Origin: Desertifilum tharense IPPAS B-1220
GTDB lineage: Bacteria; Cyanobacteriota; Cyanobacteriia; Cyanobacteriales; Desertifilaceae
Reading direction: 5' to 3'
NCBI RefSeq assembly: GCF_001746915.1
Contig: NZ_MJGC01000016.1
Coordinates: forward strand, 1-64,000
Length of the DNA stretch: 64,000 nucleotides
The first letter of the stretch is position 1; every line of letters starts with the position of its first letter. A model generated the notes under the pieces. It was not told the origin of the DNA and made no database searches. It worked only from the letters and a program-made list of their open reading frames with translations. This document shows, in pieces, positions 1 through 8,285 of this stretch. The position numbers and the translations under genes are program-made.

Positions 1-107
1 ACCCCCAACTCCCAACTCCCAACTCCCTTCTTCCCCAACCCCCAACTCCCAACTCCCAACTCCCCTCTTCCCCAACCCCCAACTCCCAACTCCCTTCTTC
101 TCCCGCT
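1..107. repeat. C-rich heptamer repeat block (dispersed family)
   Basis: Tandem CCCAACT units interrupted by CTTCTTCCCC and CCCCAACC segments fill the left edge of the window. The complementary G-rich form (GGGAGTT, GGGAATT, GGGGTTGGGG) recurs at about 4105-4265, 23685-23837, 53833-53962 and, again C-rich, 54103-54150. The block lies in a spacer just upstream of the ftsE-like gene and does not look coding. This resembles the short tandemly repeated repetitive sequences described in many cyanobacteria; that family link is by analogy only. Confidence 0.8.
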
Positions 108-185
108 TCGATCCAACTAGTTGACAGTTAACCCTTAACAGTTGATAGTGGACACTCAACAGTACCTTGTGAGGAGTGTACGGGC

Positions 186-959
186 GTGAAAGTGCTTGAG
201 TTTTCGCAAACTGCGGTGCGCGAAGAAATTCCTACGGGAATTGCGGATCGCCCTGGAGAATCTCAATCTCCAACCGATGCTAGCCAAAGCGATGTGATGG
301 TTGAGTTACGGGGCGTTACTAAGACTTATAGCAATCAGAGTCTTGCTTTAGATGGGGTGAATCTCAAAATCAAGCGTAAGGGCTTTTTGTTTATTACCGG
401 CCCTAGTGGTGCAGGTAAATCGACGCTGTTAAAGTTGCTGTATGGTGAGGAACGGGCTTCCCTGGGTGAGGTACGGGTTCACGGAATTGATGTGGGGAAG
501 CTGCGGGGCGATCGCTTATCTCAATTGCGCCGACGAATTGGTGTCGTTTTCCAAGACTATAAGCTAATTCCGCGCAAAACCGTGGCGGAAAATGTTGCTT
601 TTGTGTTGTGGGCGCAGGGATATTCGCATCAAGAGGTACAGCGCCGTTTAACGCCAACGCTGAAAATGGTGGGATTAGCCCATAAAGCTGATTGTTTTCC
701 CACGCAGCTATCGGGTGGAGAACAGCAACGGGTGGGTTTAGCGAGGGCAATTGTGGGAATGCCTCCCTTATTGCTAGCCGATGAACCGACGGGAAATCTC
801 GATCCTGATAATGCACTTCAGGTGATGAAGATTTTTCAGAAGTTAAACAGTTTTGGGATTACAGTGATTGTGACTACCCATGATGACCGCTTGGTGAGAA
901 TGGCGGATCGTCCGGTGGTGCAAATTCGCGATGGGAAGTTACATCAAGTCCGACGGTAG
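186..959 (+). CDS. ftsE: FtsE-like ABC transporter ATP-binding protein
   Basis: 257-residue ABC ATPase. Walker A GPSGAGKST lies near residue 72, signature LSGGEQQRVG near 174, Walker B LLLADEPTGNLD near 197, with a Q-loop (VVFQDYKL) and H-loop (TTHDD). Sequence style matches FtsE/LolD; in cyanobacteria the FtsE paralogue normally pairs with the membrane protein FtsX to control peptidoglycan hydrolysis at division. About 35 residues precede the ABC core, which is longer than in enterobacterial FtsE. It begins with GTG preceded by GAGGAG nine bases upstream, which supports this start. No ftsX follows; the next gene is a kinase, so the partner must be elsewhere. LolD or another small exporter ATPase is the alternative. 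Confidence 0.8.
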   Translation: MKVLEFSQTAVREEIPTGIADRPGESQSPTDASQSDVMVELRGVTKTYSNQSLALDGVNLKIKRKGFLFITGPSGAGKSTLLKLLYGEERASLGEVRVHGIDVGKLRGDRLSQLRRRIGVVFQDYKLIPRKTVAENVAFVLWAQGYSHQEVQRRLTPTLKMVGLAHKADCFPTQLSGGEQQRVGLARAIVGMPPLLLADEPTGNLDPDNALQVMKIFQKLNSFGITVIVTTHDDRLVRMADRPVVQIRDGKLHQVRR

Positions 960-964
960 CTTGA

Positions 965-3766
965 ATGTCTTGGGTGCATCACTCCCACGGGTTTGAATTG
1001 TTAGCGGAGAATGCGGACAATAGTTTCAGAGGATCTGATGCTGGCGCTGATATGACATCTGGATGCTTGAATAACCGCTATCATATTGTTCGGAAATTAG
1101 CCGCAGGTGGGTTTGGCGAAACGTTTCTAGCCGAAGATAGCTATTTACCCTCGCGTCGCCTATGTGTCATTAAGCAGCTTAAGCCGATTCAAACAAATTT
1201 AGACGTGCAGCAGTTGATTGAATCCCGCTTTCAGCGAGAGGCGGTGATTCTAGAACAGTTGGGGGAAGGACATCCACAGATTCCCCAGTTGTATGCTTAT
1301 TTTGCGGAGGAAGGGCGTTTTTACCTGGTACAAGAGTATATTCAGGGGACGACTCTGAATGCTATGGCGATCGCAACCGCTACTGAAGTTCGCCAACTCT
1401 TAACCAGCCTGCTATCGGTTTTAGCCTACATCCACGCACGCGGGGTGATTCATCGCGATATTAAGCCCAATAATGTTATCCTGCGTCAGGATGCCTGCCA
1501 GCCGGTGTTAATCGATTTTGGTGCGGCGAAGGAGACGATGACGCTAGGGATGCCTCCAGGCGAGTCTGCTTTGAGTATTGCTATTGGTACGCGGGGATAT
1601 ATGCCACCGGAACAAGCCGCCGGGAAGCCTACCTATGCTAGCGATTTATATAGTTTGGGGATGACGGCGATTTATTTGTTAACTCAACAGCCGCCTCACG
1701 TTTTACCGACCGATCCGCGAACGGGACAGTTGTTATGGCAAGATGCGAGTAGAGTTGCCCTTGATGCTAATTTAGCGGCGATTCTCGATCGGGCGATCGC
1801 TATTCATCAGCGCGATCGCTATGCCTCGGCTACTGTCATGCTAGCGGATCTAGAAGCAGACTCACCGATTTTTAGTCCCCCGTCAGAACCCACTTCTCCT
1901 TTATTGGCAACCCTTGAACCTCCAGAATTTGCCCCATCTCCCGAACCTCCAACTCCGGTTCCGGTGGCGTACTCCCAACAAAGCTACCGCAACCGTCAGA
2001 TTTTGCTAAATAAGGTGAAAAATTATTGGATTAAAGGGGTCTTAGAAACATCTTTACATGGCAAAGCTTTAATTGAATTGGGTTTAGAAACTCGCTTAGA
2101 TGCCGTTGAACATCCTTGGGGAATGGCTTGGGAAACTCCAGAACAATCTCGCCAATCTTTACCCCCCGGAACTCAAGCGATTGATAAGTTTGATGAAATG
2201 GGAGAAGGGCGAACGTTACTGATTTTAGGAGAACCGGGTTCTGGCAAAACCACAACGCTTTTAGAATTAGGTCATCATTTAGTGCTGCGTGCGGAAGCCA
2301 ATTTTAATCAGCCGATTCCCGTTGTTTTTAATCTCTCAACTTGGACTCAATCAAAACAACCTTTAGCCAATTGGCTGCAACAAGAATTACAAACCAAATA
2401 TCAAGTTGCGCGCGAAATTAGTCAAATTTGGATCGAACGCCAGCAATTATTATTACTTCTGGATGGTTTAGATGAAGTTGATGCCACAAAACGCGAATAT
2501 TGCGTGCAAGCAATTAATCAATTTTGTCAGAAATACGGTCATACAGAACTGGTGGTTTGCAGTCGAATCCAAGATTATGAAATGTTGAACTGTCGCTTGC
2601 AATTACAAGGGGCAATTTGTTTGCAATCTTTGACGCTAGAACAGGTTCAACACTATCTAGAAAATACAGGTTCGGCGTTAGTGGCTCTCAGTCAAGCCAT
2701 TCAAAAGGATTGGACGTTGCAAGAGTTGGTGAAGTCGCCGTTAATGCTGAGTATTATGACATTGGCTTATCAGCGAATTCCTTTAGAGGATTTTCCTCGC
2801 TTTGAATCGATTTGCGATCGCCATCATCATTTATTTGAAGCCTATATTCAGCGAATGTTGAACCGCCGCAATGTTGAATCAGTTTATCCCCAACAGCAAA
2901 CCCAGCAATGGCTGATTTGGTTAGCTCAAAAAATGGTAGCAGAGTCTCAAACTATTTTCTTGATTGAACGTTTACAACCCCAGTGGTTAGCTAATCCTCA
3001 ACAGCTTAAAGTTTATCAATTGATTTTTTGGTTTAATTTTATTTTAATTAGTGGATTAATTGGTAGTTTTGTGCTTGAAGTTCAGAAGTTAGTCCCGGCT
3101 GTGCTGATTGGGGGAATTGTTTTTGCTCTGGTTTTTGGAACCAATCAGATCGTCCCTTCTCCTACCTTGAAATGGTCGTATCAACGCGCCCAAAAAACGC
3201 TGATTTTGGGGGGTGCGATCGCGCCTTTATTTGGCATTGCTTTAAAACTGGCTTTTGGGTTTGCTTTTGGTCAAATTACTGAAGCCAATTATTCGTCTTC
3301 TCTTCCCCAAGAAATCAGCCAAGGTTTAATTTTTGGCTTAACCTTTGGCTTGATTTTGATCTTAATTCGTGGCTTCAGTACGCCAACGATTGATACAGTC
3401 ACTATCCCCAATCAAGGGATTCGCCAATCTGCCAAAAATGCCCTCGTCTTTGCAATATTTGGCATCCTCATTCCTGGGTTAATTGCCTGGGTGTGCGAGT
3501 TCCGCGTCAATTTTTGGGCGCTATGCGGCTTATCCTTTGGCTTAGTCGTGGGGGGAGGAGAAGCCTGTTTAAAACATCTGATATTGCGTCTAATCCTTTA
3601 CTGCCAAGGCTGCATTCCCTGGAATTATAGCCGCTTTTTAGATTACGCCACAGAGCGGATTTTTCTGCAAAAAGTGGGGGGTGGATATATCTTTGTCCAT
3701 CGGCTGCTACTCGAACATTTTGCTCAAATGCCCTTAGAAACCACCCCTGGAACGCGAAAAGGGTAA
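965..3766 (+). CDS. Ser/Thr protein kinase - NACHT NTPase - membrane fusion protein
   Basis: 933 residues in three parts. An N-terminal Hanks-type kinase has the glycine loop AGGFGETFLAED, the VIKQL lysine, catalytic loop HRDIKPNNVIL and DFGAAK. After a proline-rich linker (about 300-340) comes a NACHT-type STAND NTPase: Walker A ILGEPGSGKTTT (about 420), Walker B LLLLLDGLDEVD (about 500) and a sensor-like VVCSR. The last 230 residues hold several hydrophobic segments rich in glycine, ending in a short soluble tail. Such fusions are known in filamentous cyanobacteria and probably act as membrane-bound signal sensors; the ligand is unknown and no repeat sensor domain is evident. The ATG lies five bases after the ftsE stop with no clear Shine-Dalgarno; an internal Met at 1052 (MTSGCLNNRYHIV), right before the kinase fold, is an equally good start. 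The stop codon sits inside a hairpin. Confidence 0.85.
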   Translation: MSWVHHSHGFELLAENADNSFRGSDAGADMTSGCLNNRYHIVRKLAAGGFGETFLAEDSYLPSRRLCVIKQLKPIQTNLDVQQLIESRFQREAVILEQLGEGHPQIPQLYAYFAEEGRFYLVQEYIQGTTLNAMAIATATEVRQLLTSLLSVLAYIHARGVIHRDIKPNNVILRQDACQPVLIDFGAAKETMTLGMPPGESALSIAIGTRGYMPPEQAAGKPTYASDLYSLGMTAIYLLTQQPPHVLPTDPRTGQLLWQDASRVALDANLAAILDRAIAIHQRDRYASATVMLADLEADSPIFSPPSEPTSPLLATLEPPEFAPSPEPPTPVPVAYSQQSYRNRQILLNKVKNYWIKGVLETSLHGKALIELGLETRLDAVEHPWGMAWETPEQSRQSLPPGTQAIDKFDEMGEGRTLLILGEPGSGKTTTLLELGHHLVLRAEANFNQPIPVVFNLSTWTQSKQPLANWLQQELQTKYQVAREISQIWIERQQLLLLLDGLDEVDATKREYCVQAINQFCQKYGHTELVVCSRIQDYEMLNCRLQLQGAICLQSLTLEQVQHYLENTGSALVALSQAIQKDWTLQELVKSPLMLSIMTLAYQRIPLEDFPRFESICDRHHHLFEAYIQRMLNRRNVESVYPQQQTQQWLIWLAQKMVAESQTIFLIERLQPQWLANPQQLKVYQLIFWFNFILISGLIGSFVLEVQKLVPAVLIGGIVFALVFGTNQIVPSPTLKWSYQRAQKTLILGGAIAPLFGIALKLAFGFAFGQITEANYSSSLPQEISQGLIFGLTFGLILILIRGFSTPTIDTVTIPNQGIRQSAKNALVFAIFGILIPGLIAWVCEFRVNFWALCGLSFGLVVGGGEACLKHLILRLILYCQGCIPWNYSRFLDYATERIFLQKVGGGYIFVHRLLLEHFAQMPLETTPGTRKG

Positions 3767-3782
3767 GCATCGCTTACCCTTT
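3758..3782. terminator. Hairpin between convergent genes, overlapping a stop codon
   Basis: AAAGGGTAAGC (3758-3768) pairs with GCTTACCCTTT (3772-3782) around a 3-base loop. The TAA of the kinase gene (3764-3766) is inside the left arm, and the minus-strand small gene ends seven bases to the right. It probably ends transcription from both sides, although the T-tracts are weak. Confidence 0.6.
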
Positions 3783-3788
3783 GGTTTA

Positions 3789-3926
3789 TTAGCGTTCTCG
3801 CTGTTCGCGATCGCGCCTTCTGCGATCGCGCCACTCAGCCGCCGTAAGATAGAGAATGCCCCCACTCACAACAACCATCAAACCAAACGCCACAACAGCT
3901 AGCCCTGTAAAAATGGGAGATTCCAT
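3789..3926 (-). CDS. Unidentified 45-residue single-span membrane protein next to petN
   Basis: A 45-codon reading frame starting MESPIFTGLAVVAFGL, with one hydrophobic segment (about residues 5-29) followed by a very basic, Arg/Asp/Glu-rich tail (WRDRRRRDREQRER). The layout (short lumen-side N-terminus, one helix, charged cytoplasmic tail) is that of the small subunits of thylakoid complexes. It lies 23 bases downstream of petN on the same strand, so the two are probably one transcript. The Arg/Asp tail is partly encoded by two HIP1 octamers (CGCGATCGC and variants). I do not recognise the family; a thylakoid complex accessory subunit is a guess from layout and neighbour. Confidence 0.6.
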   Translation of the reverse strand: MESPIFTGLAVVAFGLMVVVSGGILYLTAAEWRDRRRRDREQRER

Positions 3927-3949
3927 GTCTGACACGCAATCGACAGCAA

Positions 3950-4039
3950 TTAGAAACCGTTACGACCCCAAACAACCATCGAGATCGAGAACGTAAACAA
4001 AACCAACAGCGAAACCCAACCCAACGACAAAATATCCAT
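3950..4039 (-). CDS. petN: Cytochrome b6-f complex subunit 8 (PetN)
   Basis: A 29-codon gene translating to a protein that begins [12 protein letters not shown] and ends MVVWGRNGF. This is the highly conserved PetN sequence pattern ([28 protein letters not shown]), the usual 29 residues, with one transmembrane helix. PetN is an essential small subunit of the cytochrome b6f complex in the thylakoid membrane, which passes electrons from plastoquinol to plastocyanin or cytochrome c6. No strong Shine-Dalgarno precedes the ATG. A TATGAT hexamer at 4085-4090 (minus strand) is a possible -10 element, beyond which a G-rich repeat block begins. Confidence 0.95.
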   Translation of the reverse strand: MDILSLGWVSLLVLFTFSISMVVWGRNGF

Positions 4040-4104
4040 AATGACAGTATTTTTAGCAAAACAGTTGAATCATCTCCAACCCATATCATAGGGCAATTGA
4101 GCGC

Positions 4105-4268
4105 AGGGGGGGAAGAAGGGAGTTGGGAATTGGGAGTTAGGAGTTGGGGGGGAAGAAGAAGGGAGTTGGGAATTGGGAGTTGGGAGTTGGGGGGAAGAAG
4201 AAGGGAGTTGGGAATTGGGGGTTGGGGAAGAAGAGGGTGGGGAGGTGGGAGGGAAGAAGGGAGTTGGG
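4105..4268. repeat. G-rich heptamer repeat block in the petN-fasciclin spacer
   Basis: Runs of GGGAGTT, GGGAATT, GGGGG and GAAGAA units. The 360-base spacer 4040-4403 holds this block, the probable petN promoter to its left, and to its right a stretch (4270-4400) where I see no gene. Both strands stay open for 70-165 codons through the repeat, but the translations are low-complexity Gly/Arg or Pro/Ser and are not considered genes. Confidence 0.8.
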
Positions 4269-4403
4269 ACGGTCTACTACTTCTGTCAATATACAAGGTT
4301 GGGTTAGTGTTAGCGAAACCCAACAGCAGCAAGGGTTGTGTTGGGTTTCGGACTTCAACCTATGACAGCATAGGACTTTCAGCAGTGAGTGTCAGTCAAT
4401 CAG

Positions 4404-5123
4404 CTAGTTTTGTTGGAGTTCGGCTTCTAACTGAGAGGTTAAAAGTTCTTGAACTTGGGGGGGTAATAGAACGCGGTTGATCGCGTGGATGATGCCATTA
4501 GTGGCTTGAATGTCTGCTTGGATGACGCTGGCGTCGTTAACGATTACGCGATCGCCTTCAACATCCACCGAAACACCCCCAAATAAGGTATCCACGGTTC
4601 CAGGGCTAATTTCACTCGAAGGAATTTCACCCTGAACCACATGGTAAGCCAGAATTTGTTGCAGAATTTCGCGGTTTTCGGGAAGGAGAAGCCGTTCTAA
4701 AAGACCTTCTGGGAGTTCCGCAAACGCTTCATCAGTGGGCGCAAACACGGTATAAGGACCTTCGCCTGTGAGAATTTCAGCTAAACCAGCAGACTCAACA
4801 GCTTGAACGAGGGTTTGAAAAGAACCGTTGCTAGAAGCAAGTTCTACAATGTTGCCCGTAGCTTCTTGGGGTGCTTCTGCACCAGGAGTTTCAGGGGTAA
4901 CTCCTGGGGTTGTTGTTCCGGGTGCGGTTCCGGGGATAGCTTCTGGGGTTGTTGTTCCGGGCGCGGTTCCAGGAGTAGCTTCTGGGGTTGTTGTTCCGGG
5001 CGCGGTTTGTGGACTTTCAGGAAGAGGTTGTGGGGTTTGAGCCGTTGCACTTACTCCCACTCCGGTACCGAGTGCGATCGCGCTGACTAAAGCAGCGAAC
5101 TGTTTGACGAGTGTCTTTTTCAC
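4404..5123 (-). CDS. Secreted fasciclin (FAS1) domain protein
   Basis: 239 residues. A signal peptide (MKKTLVKQFAALVSAIALG...ATAQ) leads to a Pro/Thr/Ala/Gly linker made of repeated TAPGTTTPEA-like units (residues about 35-85), then one FAS1 domain with the two diagnostic boxes: YTVFAPTDEAFAELP and NGIIHAINRVLLPP. FAS1 proteins mediate adhesion or bind extracellular ligands; many cyanobacteria make secreted single-domain forms of unknown role. It ends with a charged tail after the domain. The start is GTG. The linker repeats are imperfect at DNA level, three to four copies of about 30 bases, so length variation between strains would be expected. Confidence 0.85.
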   Translation of the reverse strand: MKKTLVKQFAALVSAIALGTGVGVSATAQTPQPLPESPQTAPGTTTPEATPGTAPGTTTPEAIPGTAPGTTTPGVTPETPGAEAPQEATGNIVELASSNGSFQTLVQAVESAGLAEILTGEGPYTVFAPTDEAFAELPEGLLERLLLPENREILQQILAYHVVQGEIPSSEISPGTVDTLFGGVSVDVEGDRVIVNDASVIQADIQATNGIIHAINRVLLPPQVQELLTSQLEAELQQN

Positions 5124-5278
5124 AGCGATCGTTTCCCTTAACTTTTGTTAACAAACAATCAGTGTAAAACCCGCATTTTGAGCTGCCGTCTCACTTAAGG
5201 CATAAGCCTATAGAGAGATGCATTTCCAGAAAGTAATAATACTCACCTTTTCTTAATCTAAATTCAAGAAAGATTGCT

Positions 5279-5304
5279 GAAAAAAAAGCGGGCATTGCCC
5301 GCCT
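5279..5304 (-). terminator. Rho-independent terminator of rtcB
   Basis: On the minus strand GCGGGCAATGCCCGC is followed by a run of eight T, just after the rtcB stop codon. A classic GC hairpin plus T-tract. Confidence 0.85.
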
Positions 5305-5310
5305 GTCAAC

Positions 5311-6492
5311 TTAACCTTTAACGCAAACCACCTGCTTGAGAGTGGCGACAATTTCCACCAGATCCGCCTGGTTTTCCATCACCTGTTCAATGGGTTTGTA
5401 AGCGCCTGGAATTTCATCTAAAATCCCGCGATCCTTGCGGCATTCAACGCCTTGAGTCTGGGCGAGCAAATCGTCAAGGGAGAACTGATTTTTAGCTTTA
5501 TTGCGAGACATCAGCCGCCCCGCGCCGTGGGAACAAGAGCAATAGCTGTGAGCATTTCCCTTGCCCTTAACGATGTATGATTTAGCGCCCATAGAACCGG
5601 GAATAATTCCGTAATCTTCACTTTGGGCCCGTACTGCCCCTTTGCGGGTGACGTACACTTCCTCGCCGAAATGGACTTCTTTTTCCGCATAGTTATGGTG
5701 GCAGTTAACCTCAAGTAAGGGTTTCATGGGTTTGCCGCCTGCTAGATGTTTTTCCACAATCTTTTTAAAGCGGGCCATCATCACATCGCGGTTGTAACGC
5801 GCATAGTTTTGCGCCCATTGCAGATCGTGCCAGTAGGCAGCAAATGCTGGAGATTGGGCGACAAAATACGCTAAATCGGGATCGGGTAAATAGGTGTTGG
5901 TCATTTTGGCTAATTCTTTGGCGCTGTTGATATGGCACTGCGCCAAGACGTTGCCAATATTCCGAGAACCCGAATGCAGCATCAGCCACACTTGGTTTTC
6001 GGTATCGACACACACTTCAATAAAGTGGTTGCCCCCACCCAGGGAACCCATTTGCTTCATCGCCTTGCTTTTCAAGTCTTGCACGCCTTTGTGCAGGTCT
6101 TTAAAGCTAGACCATCCTTGCCAGTTACCCGCAGTTTTGTCCACATCCTTGTTTTCGTTAAACCCAACGGGAATCATCGCTTCGAGATCGGAGCGAATTT
6201 TCTTGAGTTTCCCTTCCAGTTGATCGGCGCTGTAAGGCGTCTTCACCGCCGCCATCCCGCAACCAATATCAACGCCGACGGCGGCGGGAATGATGGTGTC
6301 TTTGGTGGCAATGACTGAACCGACTAAGGCCCCTTTGCCGAGGTGAACGTCTGGCATCAGGGCAACGTGTTTAAAGACAAATGGGAGGGCGGCGACGTTT
6401 TTCGCCATTTTGAGTTCTTCATACCCCAGTTCGTGGTTTGCCCAAGATAGGACGGGAACGGGGGTTGAGATGTTTAGAGGTTCGTAGGGCAT
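5311..6492 (-). CDS. rtcB: RNA-splicing ligase RtcB
   Basis: 393 residues, the usual size of short bacterial RtcB. RtcB joins 2',3'-cyclic phosphate or 3'-phosphate RNA ends to 5'-OH ends using GTP and Mn2+. Visible motifs: MPDVHLGKG (47-54), VGVDIGCGM (72-80, metal ligands Asp and Cys), GGGNHF, LHSGSRNIG, NCHHNYAE, and the nucleotidylated-histidine motif SHGAGR near the C-terminus. The gene stands alone between a fasciclin gene and a divergent methyltransferase gene, without RtcA or an RNA-repair operon regulator, so its role is probably general RNA repair or tRNA ligation. The ATG start agrees with the N-terminus of homologues. Confidence 0.95.
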   Translation of the reverse strand: MPYEPLNISTPVPVLSWANHELGYEELKMAKNVAALPFVFKHVALMPDVHLGKGALVGSVIATKDTIIPAAVGVDIGCGMAAVKTPYSADQLEGKLKKIRSDLEAMIPVGFNENKDVDKTAGNWQGWSSFKDLHKGVQDLKSKAMKQMGSLGGGNHFIEVCVDTENQVWLMLHSGSRNIGNVLAQCHINSAKELAKMTNTYLPDPDLAYFVAQSPAFAAYWHDLQWAQNYARYNRDVMMARFKKIVEKHLAGGKPMKPLLEVNCHHNYAEKEVHFGEEVYVTRKGAVRAQSEDYGIIPGSMGAKSYIVKGKGNAHSYCSCSHGAGRLMSRNKAKNQFSLDDLLAQTQGVECRKDRGILDEIPGAYKPIEQVMENQADLVEIVATLKQVVCVKG

Positions 6493-6634
6493 ACCTTTAG
6501 GAGTTAGGGGTTAGAAATTGAGGATAGGAGAGCGATCGCTCTTAGTAATACTACATTTGTATTACATCTATTCCGCATTTAAACTTATTTGTTACACTTT
6601 GTAAAGTAACCATGCTGCTTAAGGGGTAAAGATT

Positions 6635-7534
6635 ATGGCAACTGGGAAAGATACACTTTGGGAAAAGTTTCTCAGCCCTGTAGTACGGCTCTTGATTAAC
6701 GAAGAGGAGTTGCGCGAGTTCTCCCGGAGTATTGACTGGGAAACTGAGAGCGATCGCTTCCGTCGTGCTGACCTCACCTACCCCGATTACTATGCTAGTC
6801 AAAACTTCCACGGGATTCAGGGGGGATATCTCAACCCTAGCGCTCCGGTTTCCTACGATCCGGTGACGCAATACGTGCTACCTCCGAATGAAACTTGGGT
6901 GCGACAAGGGCTAATAGATGCCATCAAAGTCCAACCCCGGCGCATTCTCGATCTAGGCTGCGGTACGGGAACAATGACGCTGATGTTGAAACAAGCCTTT
7001 CCCAATGCCGAGGTGATTGGTTTAGATTTATCGCCTTATATGCTGGTGATGTCCGACTACAAGGCAACTCAGGCGGGTTTGAATATCCACTGGCGACACG
7101 GACAAGCAGAAGCCACGGGGTATCCTGATGCTTCGTTTGACTTGGTGACAGCATCGCTGCTATTTCATGAGACGCCCCCAGAAGTGACGCAGGCAATTTT
7201 ACGCGAAGCCTTCCGGCTGCTGAGTGCGGGCGGACAAATGTTGGTGCTAGATGGCAACCAAAACACGCTGCGTCAGACAAACTGGCTGATGGATATCTTT
7301 GAGGAACCCTATATTCGCTTATTTGCGGAGGGGAATTTGGACGCCTGGATGGGGGCGGCAGGTTTTGAGGCGGTTCGCACTCAGGAGGTTTGGTGGGTGC
7401 AGCAGGTGACATCGGGCATTAAACCGATCCGCGCCGAGGAAGGAAATGCCAGAGCCAGGGAGATGAGTGTCGCCCAACCAGAGTATGCTAATTCTGGAGG
7501 GATTGCTGCTCCCGCGTTTGGAACATCCGCATGA
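6635..7534 (+). CDS. Class I SAM-dependent methyltransferase
   Basis: 299 residues. The SAM-binding fold is clear: motif I ILDLGCGTGTMT (about residues 105-116), acidic end of strand 2 in VIGLDLSPYML, and post-motifs TASLLFHETP and GGQMLVLDGNQ. About 100 N-terminal residues precede the fold and an Arg/Ala-rich tail follows. The substrate is unknown; the domain is of the Methyltransf_11/25 kind used for small molecules, lipids or quinones. It overlaps the next gene by four bases (ATGA), so the two are translated together. Confidence 0.85.
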   Translation: MATGKDTLWEKFLSPVVRLLINEEELREFSRSIDWETESDRFRRADLTYPDYYASQNFHGIQGGYLNPSAPVSYDPVTQYVLPPNETWVRQGLIDAIKVQPRRILDLGCGTGTMTLMLKQAFPNAEVIGLDLSPYMLVMSDYKATQAGLNIHWRHGQAEATGYPDASFDLVTASLLFHETPPEVTQAILREAFRLLSAGGQMLVLDGNQNTLRQTNWLMDIFEEPYIRLFAEGNLDAWMGAAGFEAVRTQEVWWVQQVTSGIKPIRAEEGNARAREMSVAQPEYANSGGIAAPAFGTSA

Positions 7535-8247
7535 GTCTGAAGGCCGTTCTGTTTGATTTTAATGGGGTGATTATTAATGATGAGCCGATCCATCGACAAC
7601 TCATCAATGAGGTGTTGTTGGCGGAGAATTTACGCCCGAATCCCCCAGATTATAATCAAGTGTGTTTAGGTCGCAGCGATCGCGCTTGTTTAACCCAGTT
7701 GTGGGAACGGCGCGGTCGGGCAATTAACGATCGCATTATTAACGATCTGATTGCGCGTAAGGCCGAGGCTTATTGCCAGCAGTTGGCGCAGTTGGACAAG
7801 ATGCCGATTTTTCCGGGGGTGGAAGACCTGATTTATAAGTTTCGGGTGGCGCATCTGAAGTTAGGGGTGGTGAGTGGGGCGCTGCGTTCGGAAATTGAGT
7901 TAGTGTTAGAGCGATCGCATTTAACTCAGAATTTTGAGGTGCTGGTAGGGGGCGATGAAATTACCGTCAGCAAGCCAGAACCGGATGGCTATCTGTTGGC
8001 GGTGGAACGCCTGAACCAGAAATATCCCGAACTGCAACTTCGCAGTACCGAGTGTTTGGCAATTGAAGATACGCCTGCGGGTATTGAAGCGGCTAAACGG
8101 GCGGGGATGCAGGTGGTGGGGGTGGCAAATACTTATCCCTATCACATGATTCAGCGTCAAGCGAATTGGGCGGTAGATTATCTCCACGAGTTAGAGCTAG
8201 ACCGAGTGCAGCAACTCTATTCTAAGCTGGCTCCTTCTGTGTTATAA
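7531..8247 (+). CDS. HAD-superfamily hydrolase (beta-phosphoglucomutase/phosphatase-like)
   Basis: 238 residues. HAD motif I is FDFNGVIINDEP: the second Asp of the usual DxD is Asn here (DFN), which is a common variant in cyanobacterial members. Motif II is GVVSGALRSE, motif III the lysine of SKPEPDGYL, motif IV AIEDTPAGIEAA. An alpha-helical cap follows motif I, as in beta-phosphoglucomutase-like enzymes. The DxN form of motif I may weaken phosphatase acid/base chemistry, so substrate and activity are uncertain. It is translationally coupled to the upstream methyltransferase. The stop codon lies inside a TATAAT hexamer that may be the promoter of the following tRNA. Confidence 0.85.
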   Translation: MSLKAVLFDFNGVIINDEPIHRQLINEVLLAENLRPNPPDYNQVCLGRSDRACLTQLWERRGRAINDRIINDLIARKAEAYCQQLAQLDKMPIFPGVEDLIYKFRVAHLKLGVVSGALRSEIELVLERSHLTQNFEVLVGGDEITVSKPEPDGYLLAVERLNQKYPELQLRSTECLAIEDTPAGIEAAKRAGMQVVGVANTYPYHMIQRQANWAVDYLHELELDRVQQLYSKLAPSVL

Positions 8248-8248
8248 T
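8243..8248 (+). promoter_or_regulatory. Possible -10 element of tRNA-Ala(CGC)
   Basis: TATAAT overlaps the TAA stop of the HAD gene, 38 bases before the tRNA. A 9-bp hairpin (8261-8269 with 8272-8280) lies between them in the presumed 5' leader. No convincing -35 hexamer was found. Confidence 0.4.
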
Positions 8249-8285
8249 GGAGAATGCTGAATATTCTGAAATCAGAATATCTCGC

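Noticed and set aside
3835..4332. 165-codon minus-strand frame covering petN and the 45-residue gene
   Set aside because: It is out of frame with both small genes and half of it is repeat translation.
4097..4480. Open frames on both strands through the heptamer repeats near petN
   Set aside because: Translations are low-complexity Gly/Arg/Trp or Pro/Ser/Leu; they exist because the repeat has no stop codons.
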